The notes under the pieces are model-generated. The model ran no database searches. It was not told the DNA's origin and saw only the letters and a list, made by a program, of their open reading frames with translations. DNA of 64,000 nucleotides from Acinetobacter sp. ANC 4178. Lineage in GTDB: Bacteria; Pseudomonadota; Gammaproteobacteria; Pseudomonadales; Moraxellaceae. The translations under genes and the position numbers were made by a program. Each line of letters begins with the position of its first letter. Position 1 is the first letter of the stretch. The stretch lies in the NCBI RefSeq assembly GCF_004331175.1, contig NZ_SJOD01000001.1, positions 372,001 through 436,000 on the forward strand, read 5' to 3'. This document shows, piece by piece, positions 16,237 through 25,509 of the stretch.

Positions 16237-17253
16237 ATGATAAACTATTTGTATCAAGAGCAAAACTGGCAAACTCAACTGAGTGACTTAATAACAGATC
16301 CTTTAGAGTTGCTAGAGACGCTCCAGTTATCACCAGACCAATTATTATCAGGGGCAATCTTGGCTTCTGAACAGTTCAAATTACGTGTTCCGCGTGCGTT
16401 CGTCGGAAAAATGAACACTGGTGATGTCCTCGACCCACTTTTACTGCAAGTCCTCCCTCATCATTTAGAATTAAATGATCATCCCGAATTTGTAACCGAT
16501 CCACTGGGTGAAGAACAAGCCAACCAGCAGCCAGGCGTATTACATAAATATAAATCGCGTTTTTTGCTTACCTTAACAGGTGCATGTGCAGTCCATTGCC
16601 GCTATTGTTTTCGCCGACATTTTCCATATCAAGAAAATCTGCCTAAAAATGATGATTGGATCAATATTCGTGATTATATCGAAAGCCAACCAGATGTGAA
16701 TGAAGTCATTTTAAGTGGTGGTGACCCGCTGACTTTATCAAATCGTAAATTAAAACTATGGTTGGAACGTCTAGAATCTGTTCCGCAAATTAAATTTTTG
16801 AGAATTCATTCACGAGTTCCTATTGTAATCCCCAACCGTGTCGACGAAGAGCTTGTTTCTTTATTAAAAAACAGTAGGCTACGCATAATTCTGGTGATAC
16901 ACTCAAATCATGCAGCAGAATTAGATGATTTTACTTGTGCCAAACTTGCAACTTTGGTTCAGAATCAAATCACTGTTTTAAATCAGTCAGTGTTATTAAA
17001 TGGGGTTAATAATTCTGCACAGATTCTAGTTGAATTAAGCTACAGGCTATTTAATGCTGGGGTCATGCCTTACTATTTACACGTTTTAGATAAAGTCAAA
17101 GGGGCACAGCATTTTGACTTAGAATCAAACGAAATTGATGAAATTTACAAAGAGGTTTTAGCAAGCTTACCAGGCTATTTGGTACCTAAACTTGTCAGGG
17201 AAATTGCGGGCGAAAAAAACAAAACACCGCTTTTTGGAGTTTCAACTTTCTGA
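16237..17253 (+). CDS. epmB: EF-P beta-lysylation protein EpmB (radical SAM)
   Basis: This is a lysine 2,3-aminomutase-like radical SAM enzyme that converts alpha-lysine to (R)-beta-lysine for attachment to EF-P Lys34 by EpmA. The iron-sulphur cluster motif CAVHCRYC uses Cys117, Cys121 and Cys124. GGDPL follows, and the PLP-binding block of the aminomutase family is probably in HVLDKVKGAQHF. Length 338 matches EpmB rather than the longer clostridial KamA. It is divergent from efp, which gives direct functional context; epmA is not in the window. Confidence 0.95.
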   Translation: MINYLYQEQNWQTQLSDLITDPLELLETLQLSPDQLLSGAILASEQFKLRVPRAFVGKMNTGDVLDPLLLQVLPHHLELNDHPEFVTDPLGEEQANQQPGVLHKYKSRFLLTLTGACAVHCRYCFRRHFPYQENLPKNDDWINIRDYIESQPDVNEVILSGGDPLTLSNRKLKLWLERLESVPQIKFLRIHSRVPIVIPNRVDEELVSLLKNSRLRIILVIHSNHAAELDDFTCAKLATLVQNQITVLNQSVLLNGVNNSAQILVELSYRLFNAGVMPYYLHVLDKVKGAQHFDLESNEIDEIYKEVLASLPGYLVPKLVREIAGEKNKTPLFGVSTF

Positions 17254-17267
17254 GTTAAATAACAATT

Positions 17268-19013
17268 ATGAATATGAGCACCGCAGAAATGTTTCAAACA
17301 CCAACTGAATTAAAGTTGGATAAATTGAGTTTTTGCCAAAGCACGGTGACGGACATTCAGGATTGGGTGTCCAATTTATCTATTTTACAATTAGGTGACT
17401 CTTCTCGTGCGCTATTTAATGCCCTACTTGAAATTTCTGAACTTCAATGTAGCGAAACTCTGCGTTTTGATTTAATTCATGCTATTCATCCTACGATTGA
17501 AAATGTATTAACCAGTTTAGAAAAACATTTTTTTAATCAAGGTCTAATCACTACAGATCGGAATGACCATATTATTGAATTGGCCATGCTATTACGTAGT
17601 TGTTTCGCAAAGACATATATTGATATTGCGAAACGCTGTGACCAACAACTGAATCAGCAAAAGTTCTCCCTTTTTGCGTTTAGTCAAAAGAAAAATTTAC
17701 AAACTGCACGTATTCTCTCAAGTTATTATGGTTTACAGCAGCTTGCTCAACTCCTGTATCAACAACAAATTCTGTATACCAATCCACTGTCTGGTCAATG
17801 GTTAGTGACCCACCAGTTAATGGAAAGTGCCATTCAACATAATTTTAATCAAACCAACATTAATCAATTGCAAGGTACACAGCACCAACTACAAACGATT
17901 GGTCAAATCTATGCACAAATTATTCTTTTAGATATCTTAAACCCGCATCAGATTCGACCATCTGAAATTCAGGGGTTATTCTTATGCAGTTACGATTGGG
18001 CAAAGTTAATACAGGTTTTACCTAAAGAAACCACCTTATCACGCTATATTGTAGATACTTCATTAGACCACCCACCTGTATTTAATGCGCATCAAAATAG
18101 TAGTTTTAATCCAACGATTTATATTTCTACTCAAAATTTATTAGACCACCTTACAGAAGCTCAAGGTAAGCATGGTGAATATCTATCTCGGAATGAGAAA
18201 ATTTTCCTCACCCCTGCTTTACACTTCCATATTCATAGCTTACTTACAGGGAATGCTGAGCGCCGCCATGAGCGTTATGAATATTCTGCTCAATTGCATA
18301 TCTGCTTCGGCTTAAATGTTGCCCATTTCTATTTATCGAAGGGCAAAAACTTTAATGAAACACTGGATCTAGATGCGCATTACGGCTTGCAATCTGAAAG
18401 TAATATTTTTAGCTCTATGAATGATAATAATCTATTAAGTACGAGCAATATTAAAACTTTAGATCGCGAAGCGAAGCAAATTTACCCTGCCGAAGTGCTT
18501 GATATTAGTGTCAATGGCTACCGTATTAAGTGGTCTGGAAATACTCCAAAAAATTTAAAAACAGGTGAATTTATTCTTGTGCAGGAAAATGCACAAAGTG
18601 AATGGCGCGGTGGCGTTGTGCGCTGGATTAAACAGTCTACCGAGAAAAGTCTTGAACTCGGACTTGAAATGCTCGCTCAAGATATTTTCCCTTGTGCAGT
18701 CTATGTGAAGAGTGATCGTAATACGGGCAATTACTATCCGGCCTTATTGGTTCAAACAGCCGAATTGAATGAAGTATCAACCACCCTTATTTTGCCTGGT
18801 TCACACTTATTCAGAGAAAAACAAACGATTCATTTACGCTTAGAACAAGATGAACTGAAAGTCTATTTGCTAAAAGCACATTTAATTACGCAAAGTTTTA
18901 TGCGGTTCGATTTTGAATTACTGAATGATCAGCAAGAACATTTGATCGAAAATTTTATTCAAAAACAAACCAATGAAATAAAGAATCATGATTTATGGGA
19001 AGCATTGAAGTGA
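17268..19013 (+). CDS. PilZ-like domain protein coupled to FimX-like gene
   Basis: The first 330 residues are helical and unassigned. A PilZ-like signature follows but is split: RRHERYEYSAQ near 343-353 resembles the RxxxR c-di-GMP loop. The Asp-x-Ser-x-x-Gly part, LDISVNGYRI, comes some 70 residues later. A barrel-like WRGGVVRWIK and LGLEML then follow, as in PilZ domains. The protein is 581 residues and starts 14 bases after epmB, so it probably shares that transcript. Its stop overlaps the start of the FimX-like gene, hinting that both act in c-di-GMP control of type IV pili or a similar surface function. Confidence 0.65.
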   Translation: MNMSTAEMFQTPTELKLDKLSFCQSTVTDIQDWVSNLSILQLGDSSRALFNALLEISELQCSETLRFDLIHAIHPTIENVLTSLEKHFFNQGLITTDRNDHIIELAMLLRSCFAKTYIDIAKRCDQQLNQQKFSLFAFSQKKNLQTARILSSYYGLQQLAQLLYQQQILYTNPLSGQWLVTHQLMESAIQHNFNQTNINQLQGTQHQLQTIGQIYAQIILLDILNPHQIRPSEIQGLFLCSYDWAKLIQVLPKETTLSRYIVDTSLDHPPVFNAHQNSSFNPTIYISTQNLLDHLTEAQGKHGEYLSRNEKIFLTPALHFHIHSLLTGNAERRHERYEYSAQLHICFGLNVAHFYLSKGKNFNETLDLDAHYGLQSESNIFSSMNDNNLLSTSNIKTLDREAKQIYPAEVLDISVNGYRIKWSGNTPKNLKTGEFILVQENAQSEWRGGVVRWIKQSTEKSLELGLEMLAQDIFPCAVYVKSDRNTGNYYPALLVQTAELNEVSTTLILPGSHLFREKQTIHLRLEQDELKVYLLKAHLITQSFMRFDFELLNDQQEHLIENFIQKQTNEIKNHDLWEALK

Positions 19014-21112
19014 GAAATCCACTATTGTCTAAAAAGTTAAAACGTACGGAAACTCGTTTACTCATAATCGATGATAACCAGATTCGTTTTAATAAAATTT
19101 GTGATTTATTAACGACAAGTGAACATCAGGTACATGCTTTTTTATTGGATGACTTACAAACTTTTGAAAAACAACTTCATTTAAACTGGGATATTGTTAT
19201 TTTTGGTCGTGCATACGATTTGAAATATGAACAAGCATTAAGCCTTATCCGCCTATCTAAGCAACCTGAATTACCGCTCATTTTGCTTAAACCTGATGAT
19301 TATGAACCGAATCAATATGTCACTTATATTCGAAAAGGTGTCTACGATGTCGCCAATCTTGATTATCCTGATCGATTCTACTTGTCTTTATTGCGCGCAC
19401 TCTCGTTTAGTCGCCTGAATCAAGGCCAGCAGCATCTCATGCAAGAACTTGAAAATGTGCAAACCCAGGCACAGGCATGGGTGAGCGAAAGCAATAAAGC
19501 TGTTGCAATTATTCAAGAAGGGATTCATATAGAGGCCAATCAGGAATACCTTCATCTCTTTGGTTTAAAAAGTGAAGACGAAATTATTGGCTTACCTTTA
19601 TTAGATGTCTTGCAGCCTCAAGATCTGAATGATTTTAAACTCCGTTTTAAGAAAATCTCGCAAGGGCAATTAGATCAAGGTCGTTTCGAGCTCACTACGC
19701 TCAATAGTCATGCCCAAACAAATCCTTTAAAAATTGAGTTCTTAGCAGCAACTGAAGATGATGCACTACAAATCACGATTGAGTTAAATCAAAGTGAAAA
19801 CATTACAACTGCTCAGCCTATTATCACTCAAGTTGAAGCTCCTGCCGCAAAACCTAATACATATCAACTCATTAATAGAACCATTGCCAAGCAACCTGCT
19901 GATTTCAATGCACTGGTGCTTTTTGCACTTGCATCTTATCCTGAATCTATATTCCAGCAAGACTGGGCAACCTCAAATGGCTATTTTTCAAATATTCATG
20001 CCTTCTTAAAAGAACAGACCAATGTTCCATTATTTAAAATTAACCCTGCCTTATATGCAGGATTGTTTCAAGGTTCTAGTGAAAATATTTTAGAATCTAA
20101 ACTGATTGGATTAGGTGCTTTATCTAAGCCACAATTATTAGGCGTAAACCAACAAACCTTTCCATTAAATTTAAGAATGGGATACTCGCTCATTAAACAG
20201 AATATAAAAGATGAGCAACAATTCCAACAATTAGTAGAACAGGCGTACAACACTGCTCTACCTTCAGGACAACAACAAAATAATATTGAACTTAACCCAA
20301 TAGCCAATAGCCATATTGAATTAATTGATTCTAGTCTTAATTTGAATCCGCAAGAGCACTCTAGCTTATTAAAAGCACTGCAAAAGAGTTTAGAGCGTGG
20401 TGAAATTCACCTTAAATATCAGCAACTCTATGACAAACAAGACAGTAATCTATACACCTATGAAGTCACTAGCGGCTTCATTTACAACAATGCTTGGCAA
20501 GATATCACATCAATTCGTGAACTCGCTGATGACCCAGAATTCTCGATTAAACTGGATCGCTGGATTTTGGTTGAAGCGTGTAAACAATTACATAACTTTA
20601 TTACCCAATACCCTGATGCCAAAATCATCGTCAATTTAAACAAAGAAGTTCTATTCTCTGACCGCACATTCCCTGCATTTATTGCTAAATTGATTACGAT
20701 TGTGGGCAGTAAACAAAGCCATCCTCTCATTTTACAATTCGCTGAAGAAGATATTGCCAAGAACTTGAATGATGCGCAGAAATATACAGCTCAGTTAATT
20801 CAGAGTGGTGCAGACATCTCATTACGTGAATTTGGTAACTCGATTTATAGTGAATCTATTTTGAATCAGATGAGTATTAATCATGTCACATTGCATCCTC
20901 AGCTAGCGAAAATGCTCGATTCAGACAAATCTACAGAAGATTTACAAGAACGCCTTAACCATTTCCATGAAATTAAAGCAACGCAAATGTTATTACGCGA
21001 GCTGAATAATATGACGATGTTCGCCAATGCATGGAATGTTGAAGCTCGCTATTTGCAAGGTGATTACTTCCAGAAAAAACTGGATCATTTAATTGATGTA
21101 CAAGACCAATAG
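19010..21112 (+). CDS. FimX-like degenerate REC-PAS-GGDEF-EAL protein
   Basis: About 700 residues, close to FimX of Pseudomonas. The order is a receiver-like domain (5-125), a coiled linker, PAS (about 165-255), a divergent GGDEF region (about 285-430) and an EAL domain (about 445-700). Key residues are missing. The usual phosphoacceptor Asp is replaced in WDIVIFGRAYDL, no GGDEF motif is seen, and the EAL motif reads YEVTSGF. It is therefore probably a c-di-GMP-binding effector rather than an enzyme, as FimX is. GTG at 19010 is chosen because GTGA overlaps the upstream stop and GGGAAG lies seven bases before it. ATG at 18995 is an alternative. Confidence 0.72.
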   Translation: MRNPLLSKKLKRTETRLLIIDDNQIRFNKICDLLTTSEHQVHAFLLDDLQTFEKQLHLNWDIVIFGRAYDLKYEQALSLIRLSKQPELPLILLKPDDYEPNQYVTYIRKGVYDVANLDYPDRFYLSLLRALSFSRLNQGQQHLMQELENVQTQAQAWVSESNKAVAIIQEGIHIEANQEYLHLFGLKSEDEIIGLPLLDVLQPQDLNDFKLRFKKISQGQLDQGRFELTTLNSHAQTNPLKIEFLAATEDDALQITIELNQSENITTAQPIITQVEAPAAKPNTYQLINRTIAKQPADFNALVLFALASYPESIFQQDWATSNGYFSNIHAFLKEQTNVPLFKINPALYAGLFQGSSENILESKLIGLGALSKPQLLGVNQQTFPLNLRMGYSLIKQNIKDEQQFQQLVEQAYNTALPSGQQQNNIELNPIANSHIELIDSSLNLNPQEHSSLLKALQKSLERGEIHLKYQQLYDKQDSNLYTYEVTSGFIYNNAWQDITSIRELADDPEFSIKLDRWILVEACKQLHNFITQYPDAKIIVNLNKEVLFSDRTFPAFIAKLITIVGSKQSHPLILQFAEEDIAKNLNDAQKYTAQLIQSGADISLREFGNSIYSESILNQMSINHVTLHPQLAKMLDSDKSTEDLQERLNHFHEIKATQMLLRELNNMTMFANAWNVEARYLQGDYFQKKLDHLIDVQDQ

Positions 21113-21153
21113 GTCTTGTACTTTTGTAGAATTTTTAAGATTTCTACAGACAT

Positions 21154-21182
21154 AAAAAAACGAGCCAATGGCTCGTTTTTTT
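21154..21182. terminator. Bidirectional terminator, fimX-like gene and rpmE
   Basis: CGAGCC/GGCTCG forms the stem, with seven A before and seven T after, so it works in both directions between the two convergent genes. Confidence 0.92.
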
Positions 21183-21193
21183 CAACTGGGATA

Positions 21194-21421
21194 TTAGTCG
21201 CGTTTGATAGAACGAGACATACCAGAAAAACGTTGCTTGAATTTGTCGATACGACCACCAGTGTCAACGTTCTTTTGCTTACCAGTGTAGAATGGGTGGC
21301 ATGCAGAACATACGTCTAGGTAAAGAGCTTCTTTACCAACAGCTGAACGAGTTTCAATTACGTTACCGCAAGAACAAGTTGCTACTAATTTTTCATATTT
21401 TGGGTGAATATCGGCGCGCAT
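21194..21421 (-). CDS. rpmE: 50S ribosomal protein L31, zinc-binding type
   Basis: This 75-residue ribosomal protein opens [20 protein letters not shown]. The four zinc ligands are present as CSC near 16-18 and CSAC near 37-40, followed by HPFYTGKQK, which marks the zinc-containing C+ form (RpmE rather than the zinc-free paralogue). Binding to the large subunit bridges to the small subunit head. It is a single gene with its own structured leader and a shared terminator. Confidence 0.97.
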   Translation of the reverse strand: MRADIHPKYEKLVATCSCGNVIETRSAVGKEALYLDVCSACHPFYTGKQKNVDTGGRIDKFKQRFSGMSRSIKRD

Positions 21422-21554
21422 GGTCGATTACTCCTAAGTGTAAGAAAGGCTTATGCTGTCATCGCAATTGACCGCTCTTGCATATTGCAAGGAAAGCTTT
21501 AAATTAAAGCAGGTCAATACCACAACAGACCATTCTCTTGGCCCACCGAGACGG

Positions 21555-21594
21555 ATACCGTCAGAGCTAAGCACAACAAGTGGACGGTATTATA
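21555..21594 (-). promoter_or_regulatory. rpmE promoter and structured leader
   Basis: Leftward reading shows a perfect TATAAT (21594-21589) with TTCGCT (21618-21613) as a poor -35 at 18 bp. Directly after the likely start point, ATACCGTC at 21590-21583 pairs with GACGGTAT at 21562-21555 around a 20-base loop. The leader to the rpmE ATG would be about 160 bases, long for a single ribosomal protein gene. Confidence 0.5.
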
Positions 21595-21618
21595 CGCCAA
21601 ATAAATTTAGATAGCGAA

Positions 21619-22605
21619 CTATTCTCCGCTTTCATCAGGATTTTGTTTAGACCAACGATTCGCGATAATGCCACACACCATCAACTGTATTTGGTGAAAG
21701 ATCATAATGGGTAGAACAATCATCCCTAAAGGCTGACCAATAAATAGAATTTGCGCCATTGGAACACCGCTCGCTAAAGTCTTTTTTGAACTACAAAAGA
21801 AAATCGCAATTTGGTCTTTACGGTTAAAACCGAATAATTTCGGCAAATAATACGCCAATAACATAATTACCGTTAAAAACACCGAACATGCCAAAACTAA
21901 AATCAACATGGTTTGCCAGCTGACTTCGTTCCACAGCCCCGCAACGACTGCACTACTGAAAGCACCATAAACCACCATCAAAATAGTACCTTGATCAAAA
22001 CTTTTAACCAAGCGCGGTACTTTCATCATATGAGGGTAAACGAGTGGCCGAAACAGTTGTCCCAATACAAACGGCAGCAACAACAATAAAGTAATTTGAA
22101 TGATGGATGCTGTAGGATCAAATTCATGTTCCGATTTGCCCAAAATAAACACACTCACCAATACAGGGGTAATAAACATCCCAATGATATTGGAAAATGA
22201 AGCACTACACACCGCACTGGCAACGTTACCTTTGGCAACTGAAGTAAATGCGATAGAAGATTGTACCGTCGAAGGGAGGAAACACATGAACAAGAAACCC
22301 CAATACAGTTCTTGCCCCAGCATTGGCAACAGTACAGGTTTTGCAATTAAGCCTAGAATTGGAAATACCGCAAAGGTGAATACAAACACCAATACATGAA
22401 ACTTCCAGTGCATAAGCCCTTGAACAATGGCTTCACGGGAAAGTTTCGCACCGTGAAAGAAGAATAAAATTGCAATTGCGATTGTAGTAATCACACTGAA
22501 AAAATGAGCGGCCGAACCAGAAACAGGAAGAAAAGATGCCAGTATAACCATGGCAACTAAGAGTAAAGTGAATCGATCCAAGGCAAGAAGCTTGAGCATG
22601 TTCAT
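21619..22605 (-). CDS. Bile acid:sodium symporter family transporter (SBF-like)
   Basis: This 328-residue inner-membrane protein has about ten hydrophobic spans. It shows the SBF-like (Pfam PF13593, YfeH/putative Na+-dependent transporter) features: FFHGAKLSREAI, then FLPSTVQSSIAFTSVAKGN with the crossover-type proline, and FFCSSKKTLASGVPMAQ. Members move organic acids or other solutes with sodium; the substrate is unknown. It is separated from gloA by 160 bases that can form an interlocked stem structure in its 5' leader. Confidence 0.85.
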   Translation of the reverse strand: MNMLKLLALDRFTLLLVAMVILASFLPVSGSAAHFFSVITTIAIAILFFFHGAKLSREAIVQGLMHWKFHVLVFVFTFAVFPILGLIAKPVLLPMLGQELYWGFLFMCFLPSTVQSSIAFTSVAKGNVASAVCSASFSNIIGMFITPVLVSVFILGKSEHEFDPTASIIQITLLLLLPFVLGQLFRPLVYPHMMKVPRLVKSFDQGTILMVVYGAFSSAVVAGLWNEVSWQTMLILVLACSVFLTVIMLLAYYLPKLFGFNRKDQIAIFFCSSKKTLASGVPMAQILFIGQPLGMIVLPIMIFHQIQLMVCGIIANRWSKQNPDESGE

Positions 22606-22640
22606 TGCTTAACGTCCTGTTATATATATTTTAAAAAGTA

Positions 22641-22699
22641 AAGATGAAATAAAACCCAGTAGACAAATTTTACCCGTAGGTCAACTTCATCTTACTGGG
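22641..22699 (-). other. Interlocked inverted repeats in the SBF-transporter leader
   Basis: AAGATGAA (22641-22648) is complementary to TTCATCTT (22686-22693), and CCCAGTA (22655-22661) to TACTGGG (22693-22699). The order is A, B, A', B', so the two stems are either mutually exclusive or form an H-type pseudoknot. The CCCAGTA/TACTGGG stem read leftward is followed by TTTTATTT and could act as a terminator for gloA. Confidence 0.5.
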
Positions 22700-22764
22700 C
22701 TATTTAAATATTGCTAGCTTTTCAACTGCTATATTCAATATTTAGTTAATCAATAACACGATGC

Positions 22765-23166
22765 TTAGTTATTACGTGCATTTGAATCTTGCTGAATCAA
22801 CTCAATTTTATAACCGTCTGGATCTTCAACAAAAGCGATCACGGTAACGCCACCTTTCATTGGGCCTGCTTCACGTACAACTTTACCGCCACGTGCTTTA
22901 ATCTCTTCACATGCTTTATAGGCATCTTCAACCCCAATTGCAATGTGACCATAAGCATTACCTAAATCGTACTGATCGGTATCCCAATTATGTGTCAATT
23001 CAAGCACTGTGTTATTGGCTTCATCGCCATAACCAACAAATGCCAGTGTGAAACGACCTTCTTCATAATCACGTTTACGGAGCAAAGTCATACCTAGCAC
23101 TTCGGTATAGAACTTTAATGACTGTTCTAAATTGCCTACACGTAGCATAGTATGGAGCATTCGCAT
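22765..23166 (-). CDS. gloA: Lactoylglutathione lyase (glyoxalase I)
   Basis: Glyoxalase I converts the methylglyoxal-glutathione hemithioacetal to S-lactoylglutathione. The N-terminus [20 protein letters not shown] matches the E. coli enzyme. The four metal ligands are in place: His in MLHTML, Glu in TVLELTHN, His in YGHIAIG and Glu in GYKIELI. The second ATG (23166) is preferred: it begins one base after the ampG stop and has AAGG nine bases upstream, whereas an earlier ATG abuts the AAGG. Translation is probably coupled to ampG. Confidence 0.95.
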   Translation of the reverse strand: MRMLHTMLRVGNLEQSLKFYTEVLGMTLLRKRDYEEGRFTLAFVGYGDEANNTVLELTHNWDTDQYDLGNAYGHIAIGVEDAYKACEEIKARGGKVVREAGPMKGGVTVIAFVEDPDGYKIELIQQDSNARNN

Positions 23167-23167
23167 A

Positions 23168-25327
23168 TTATTCATCCTTCAGTTGAAGTTGTTTGTTTTG
23201 ATGGTCCCGAAGTAACTTCGCAACCCAAACCACCAGAATTAAAATTGGAATTCCAATTAAAGTGGTCATCAGGAAAAATTTTGGATAACCAATGTTTGTT
23301 ACTATAGTACCCGAATACCCTCCTAAAATTTTAGGCGTAAGAGTCATCAGTGAACTAAAAATAGCGTATTGAACGGCTGTAAAAGAAACACTCGTCAAAC
23401 TAGAAAGAAAAGCAATAAATGCCGCTCCTGCCAATCCAGAAGCCAAATTGTCGACAATAATGGCAAAATAGAGCCATAACGTACTATACGACTTAATCAC
23501 CTTACCTGTAATTTTCACATCTTGCTTTGAATCTGCTGAAGCAAGTATCGGGTCTATCGTCAACTCCAAAGCAGATTGTTGGCTAGATACTTGATAAGGA
23601 TGATTGACCTTGACTGATGCAGAAGCATCTAGCGTATTTAATTGAGCTGTCACCTGTTTGTTTTTGGCATGTTCTAATAACTTGCCATCAATGGCCCCAC
23701 TAAAAATACCTTGAGCATCTAGTTTTGCAGGATATTGCTGACCATCTAACCACAAGCTGACAGGTTGCTCTGGCTGTAACTGAGCAGCATCAACACCTTG
23801 AATTTGACCTTTCACCACAACGGATTGCTGAACCTCTTTCGGGCTTAAAGCATTATCCGCAGTTAACGGAAATAAGATAATGGCTTTAGCCGCTGAACCC
23901 ATTAAATAAGGCATCTCTACAGATGATTTTTCATCAGATTTATCAGCAAATGCAACTGAAGCATGAATTTGATTAGATTGATTCAACACTTGAGCTGGAA
24001 CATTCAGCTTCCAATAACCCACTTCATCTGCCTGCACTTGATAATGCTGTGCACCAATCGAAACGTCGACTTGCTGCAAAGGTTGACCTGATTTGACCAA
24101 GCCAATAAAAATGAGATTGGTTGAACTTGCAAGAATGGCACCAACGAACATCAGTTTCATGATATTCATCCGCTGCGCCAATAAACCGCCTAAGAAACCA
24201 CCCAAAAGGCTAAAAATGACACCGTAAATTTTCACGGCTTCAGCAATTTGCTCTTTGGTGAAATTCAGATCTTGATAAAAGACATTGGAAATCACACCAG
24301 CAATAATATCGGAAATACGATAAAAACCAATCAATAACAATAGAACTAAAGCAAGCTTCACCCCATAACGTTTGAAGAAATCCGCAATCGGATTGACCCA
24401 CGTTTCAAATGCCATTTGCTTATTGACTGCACCCATTTTGACTAACACTGCACCGACAATCAGCGCTATAGCCCCTGAAGCCAGAAAACGTAATGCCTCA
24501 AAACAAAACAGTAGAAATGAATCTTTGATCGCCAAAGATGCAACCAAAGTTTCAATTAAAGTCCCTGAATAAATATAGGACAAGACAAAACTAATCACAG
24601 CAATAAAGAACACCATGACCAAACGATAATAATCTGAACGTTGATATTCTTTATAAACACGATGGACCTGAGGTTCTCGAATAATCAAGGTAGTCAGAAT
24701 ACCCACCAACATCACCGCTGCCATGGCGAGATAAGTTGTTTTCCACGCAGTGTAAATATAATTGCCCTTCGCCGTACCTAAAGAGGCTGCTAGAAACAAC
24801 GCTCCAGCACCCGCCACAATCATCCCGATGCGATAACCTGCATTATAGGTCGATGCCAAAACCGTCTGCATTTCGGTTTCTGCCAACTCAATACGGTAGG
24901 CATCAATGACAATATCTTGTGTTGCCGCAGAGAAACCTAACAAGACTGCGCCAGCTGCCATTTGATACAAATAGCTTTGCCCTAAAGCAGGATCTGAAAA
25001 TGCCATAACACAAATGGCACAAATAATGAGACATTGCGCTATCAACAGCCATGCACGGCGACGCCCCAAACGTTTGGTTAAAAATGGAACAGGAAGTTCA
25101 TCAATTAAGGGAGCCCAAACAAACTTAAAAGAATAGCCCAGAGCCGCCCAACTAAAAAAAGTCACGGCACTTTTTTCAATACCTGCTTCACCAAGCCATA
25201 AAGACAGACTAGAGAAGATCAGTAAGATTGGAATACCTGCTGAAAAACCAAGGAACAACATAATTGCTGCTCGCCGATCGAGAAATGCCTGAAATGCAGC
25301 TTTCCATCCATTTGCTTGAGTTGTCAT
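23168..25327 (-). CDS. ampG: AmpG-like muropeptide MFS permease with periplasmic insert
   Basis: This inner-membrane permease of the AmpG/SLC33 type imports anhydro-muropeptides for cell wall recycling and, in species with AmpR, beta-lactamase induction. Family blocks seen are [41 protein letters not shown], and [14 protein letters not shown]. At 719 residues it is longer than E. coli AmpG (491). The surplus includes a segment of about 200 residues (roughly 412-608) between membrane spans. It is beta-rich, hydrophilic and lacks cysteines, reading like tandem Ig-like or Big-type folds. The C-terminal four spans resume after it. Followed by gloA. Confidence 0.85.
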   Translation of the reverse strand: MTTQANGWKAAFQAFLDRRAAIMLFLGFSAGIPILLIFSSLSLWLGEAGIEKSAVTFFSWAALGYSFKFVWAPLIDELPVPFLTKRLGRRRAWLLIAQCLIICAICVMAFSDPALGQSYLYQMAAGAVLLGFSAATQDIVIDAYRIELAETEMQTVLASTYNAGYRIGMIVAGAGALFLAASLGTAKGNYIYTAWKTTYLAMAAVMLVGILTTLIIREPQVHRVYKEYQRSDYYRLVMVFFIAVISFVLSYIYSGTLIETLVASLAIKDSFLLFCFEALRFLASGAIALIVGAVLVKMGAVNKQMAFETWVNPIADFFKRYGVKLALVLLLLIGFYRISDIIAGVISNVFYQDLNFTKEQIAEAVKIYGVIFSLLGGFLGGLLAQRMNIMKLMFVGAILASSTNLIFIGLVKSGQPLQQVDVSIGAQHYQVQADEVGYWKLNVPAQVLNQSNQIHASVAFADKSDEKSSVEMPYLMGSAAKAIILFPLTADNALSPKEVQQSVVVKGQIQGVDAAQLQPEQPVSLWLDGQQYPAKLDAQGIFSGAIDGKLLEHAKNKQVTAQLNTLDASASVKVNHPYQVSSQQSALELTIDPILASADSKQDVKITGKVIKSYSTLWLYFAIIVDNLASGLAGAAFIAFLSSLTSVSFTAVQYAIFSSLMTLTPKILGGYSGTIVTNIGYPKFFLMTTLIGIPILILVVWVAKLLRDHQNKQLQLKDE

Positions 25328-25509
25328 TCGGTTATTATTTTCTACAAAAAATCATGTGTGCTATTCAACCGTTTAAGTGCTCGGGTTTCAACAGTATTTA
25401 TGAAATGATTGCGGTATTTTGATGAGAAAAACAGCGGCTTTGCTTGAATTTTTCCACTAAACCTGTATACCTTAAACCTCTACCGCAATATTTTGTTTTG
25501 GATTTCACA

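Noticed and set aside
22641..22699. Assignment of the leader to a known riboswitch class
   Set aside because: Short matches such as a CTACGGG loop were seen, but no full consensus of any class could be laid on it.
25444..25509. TTG start for the Lon-like protease
   Set aside because: No Shine-Dalgarno sequence and the extra residues do not resemble the family; later starts are better.
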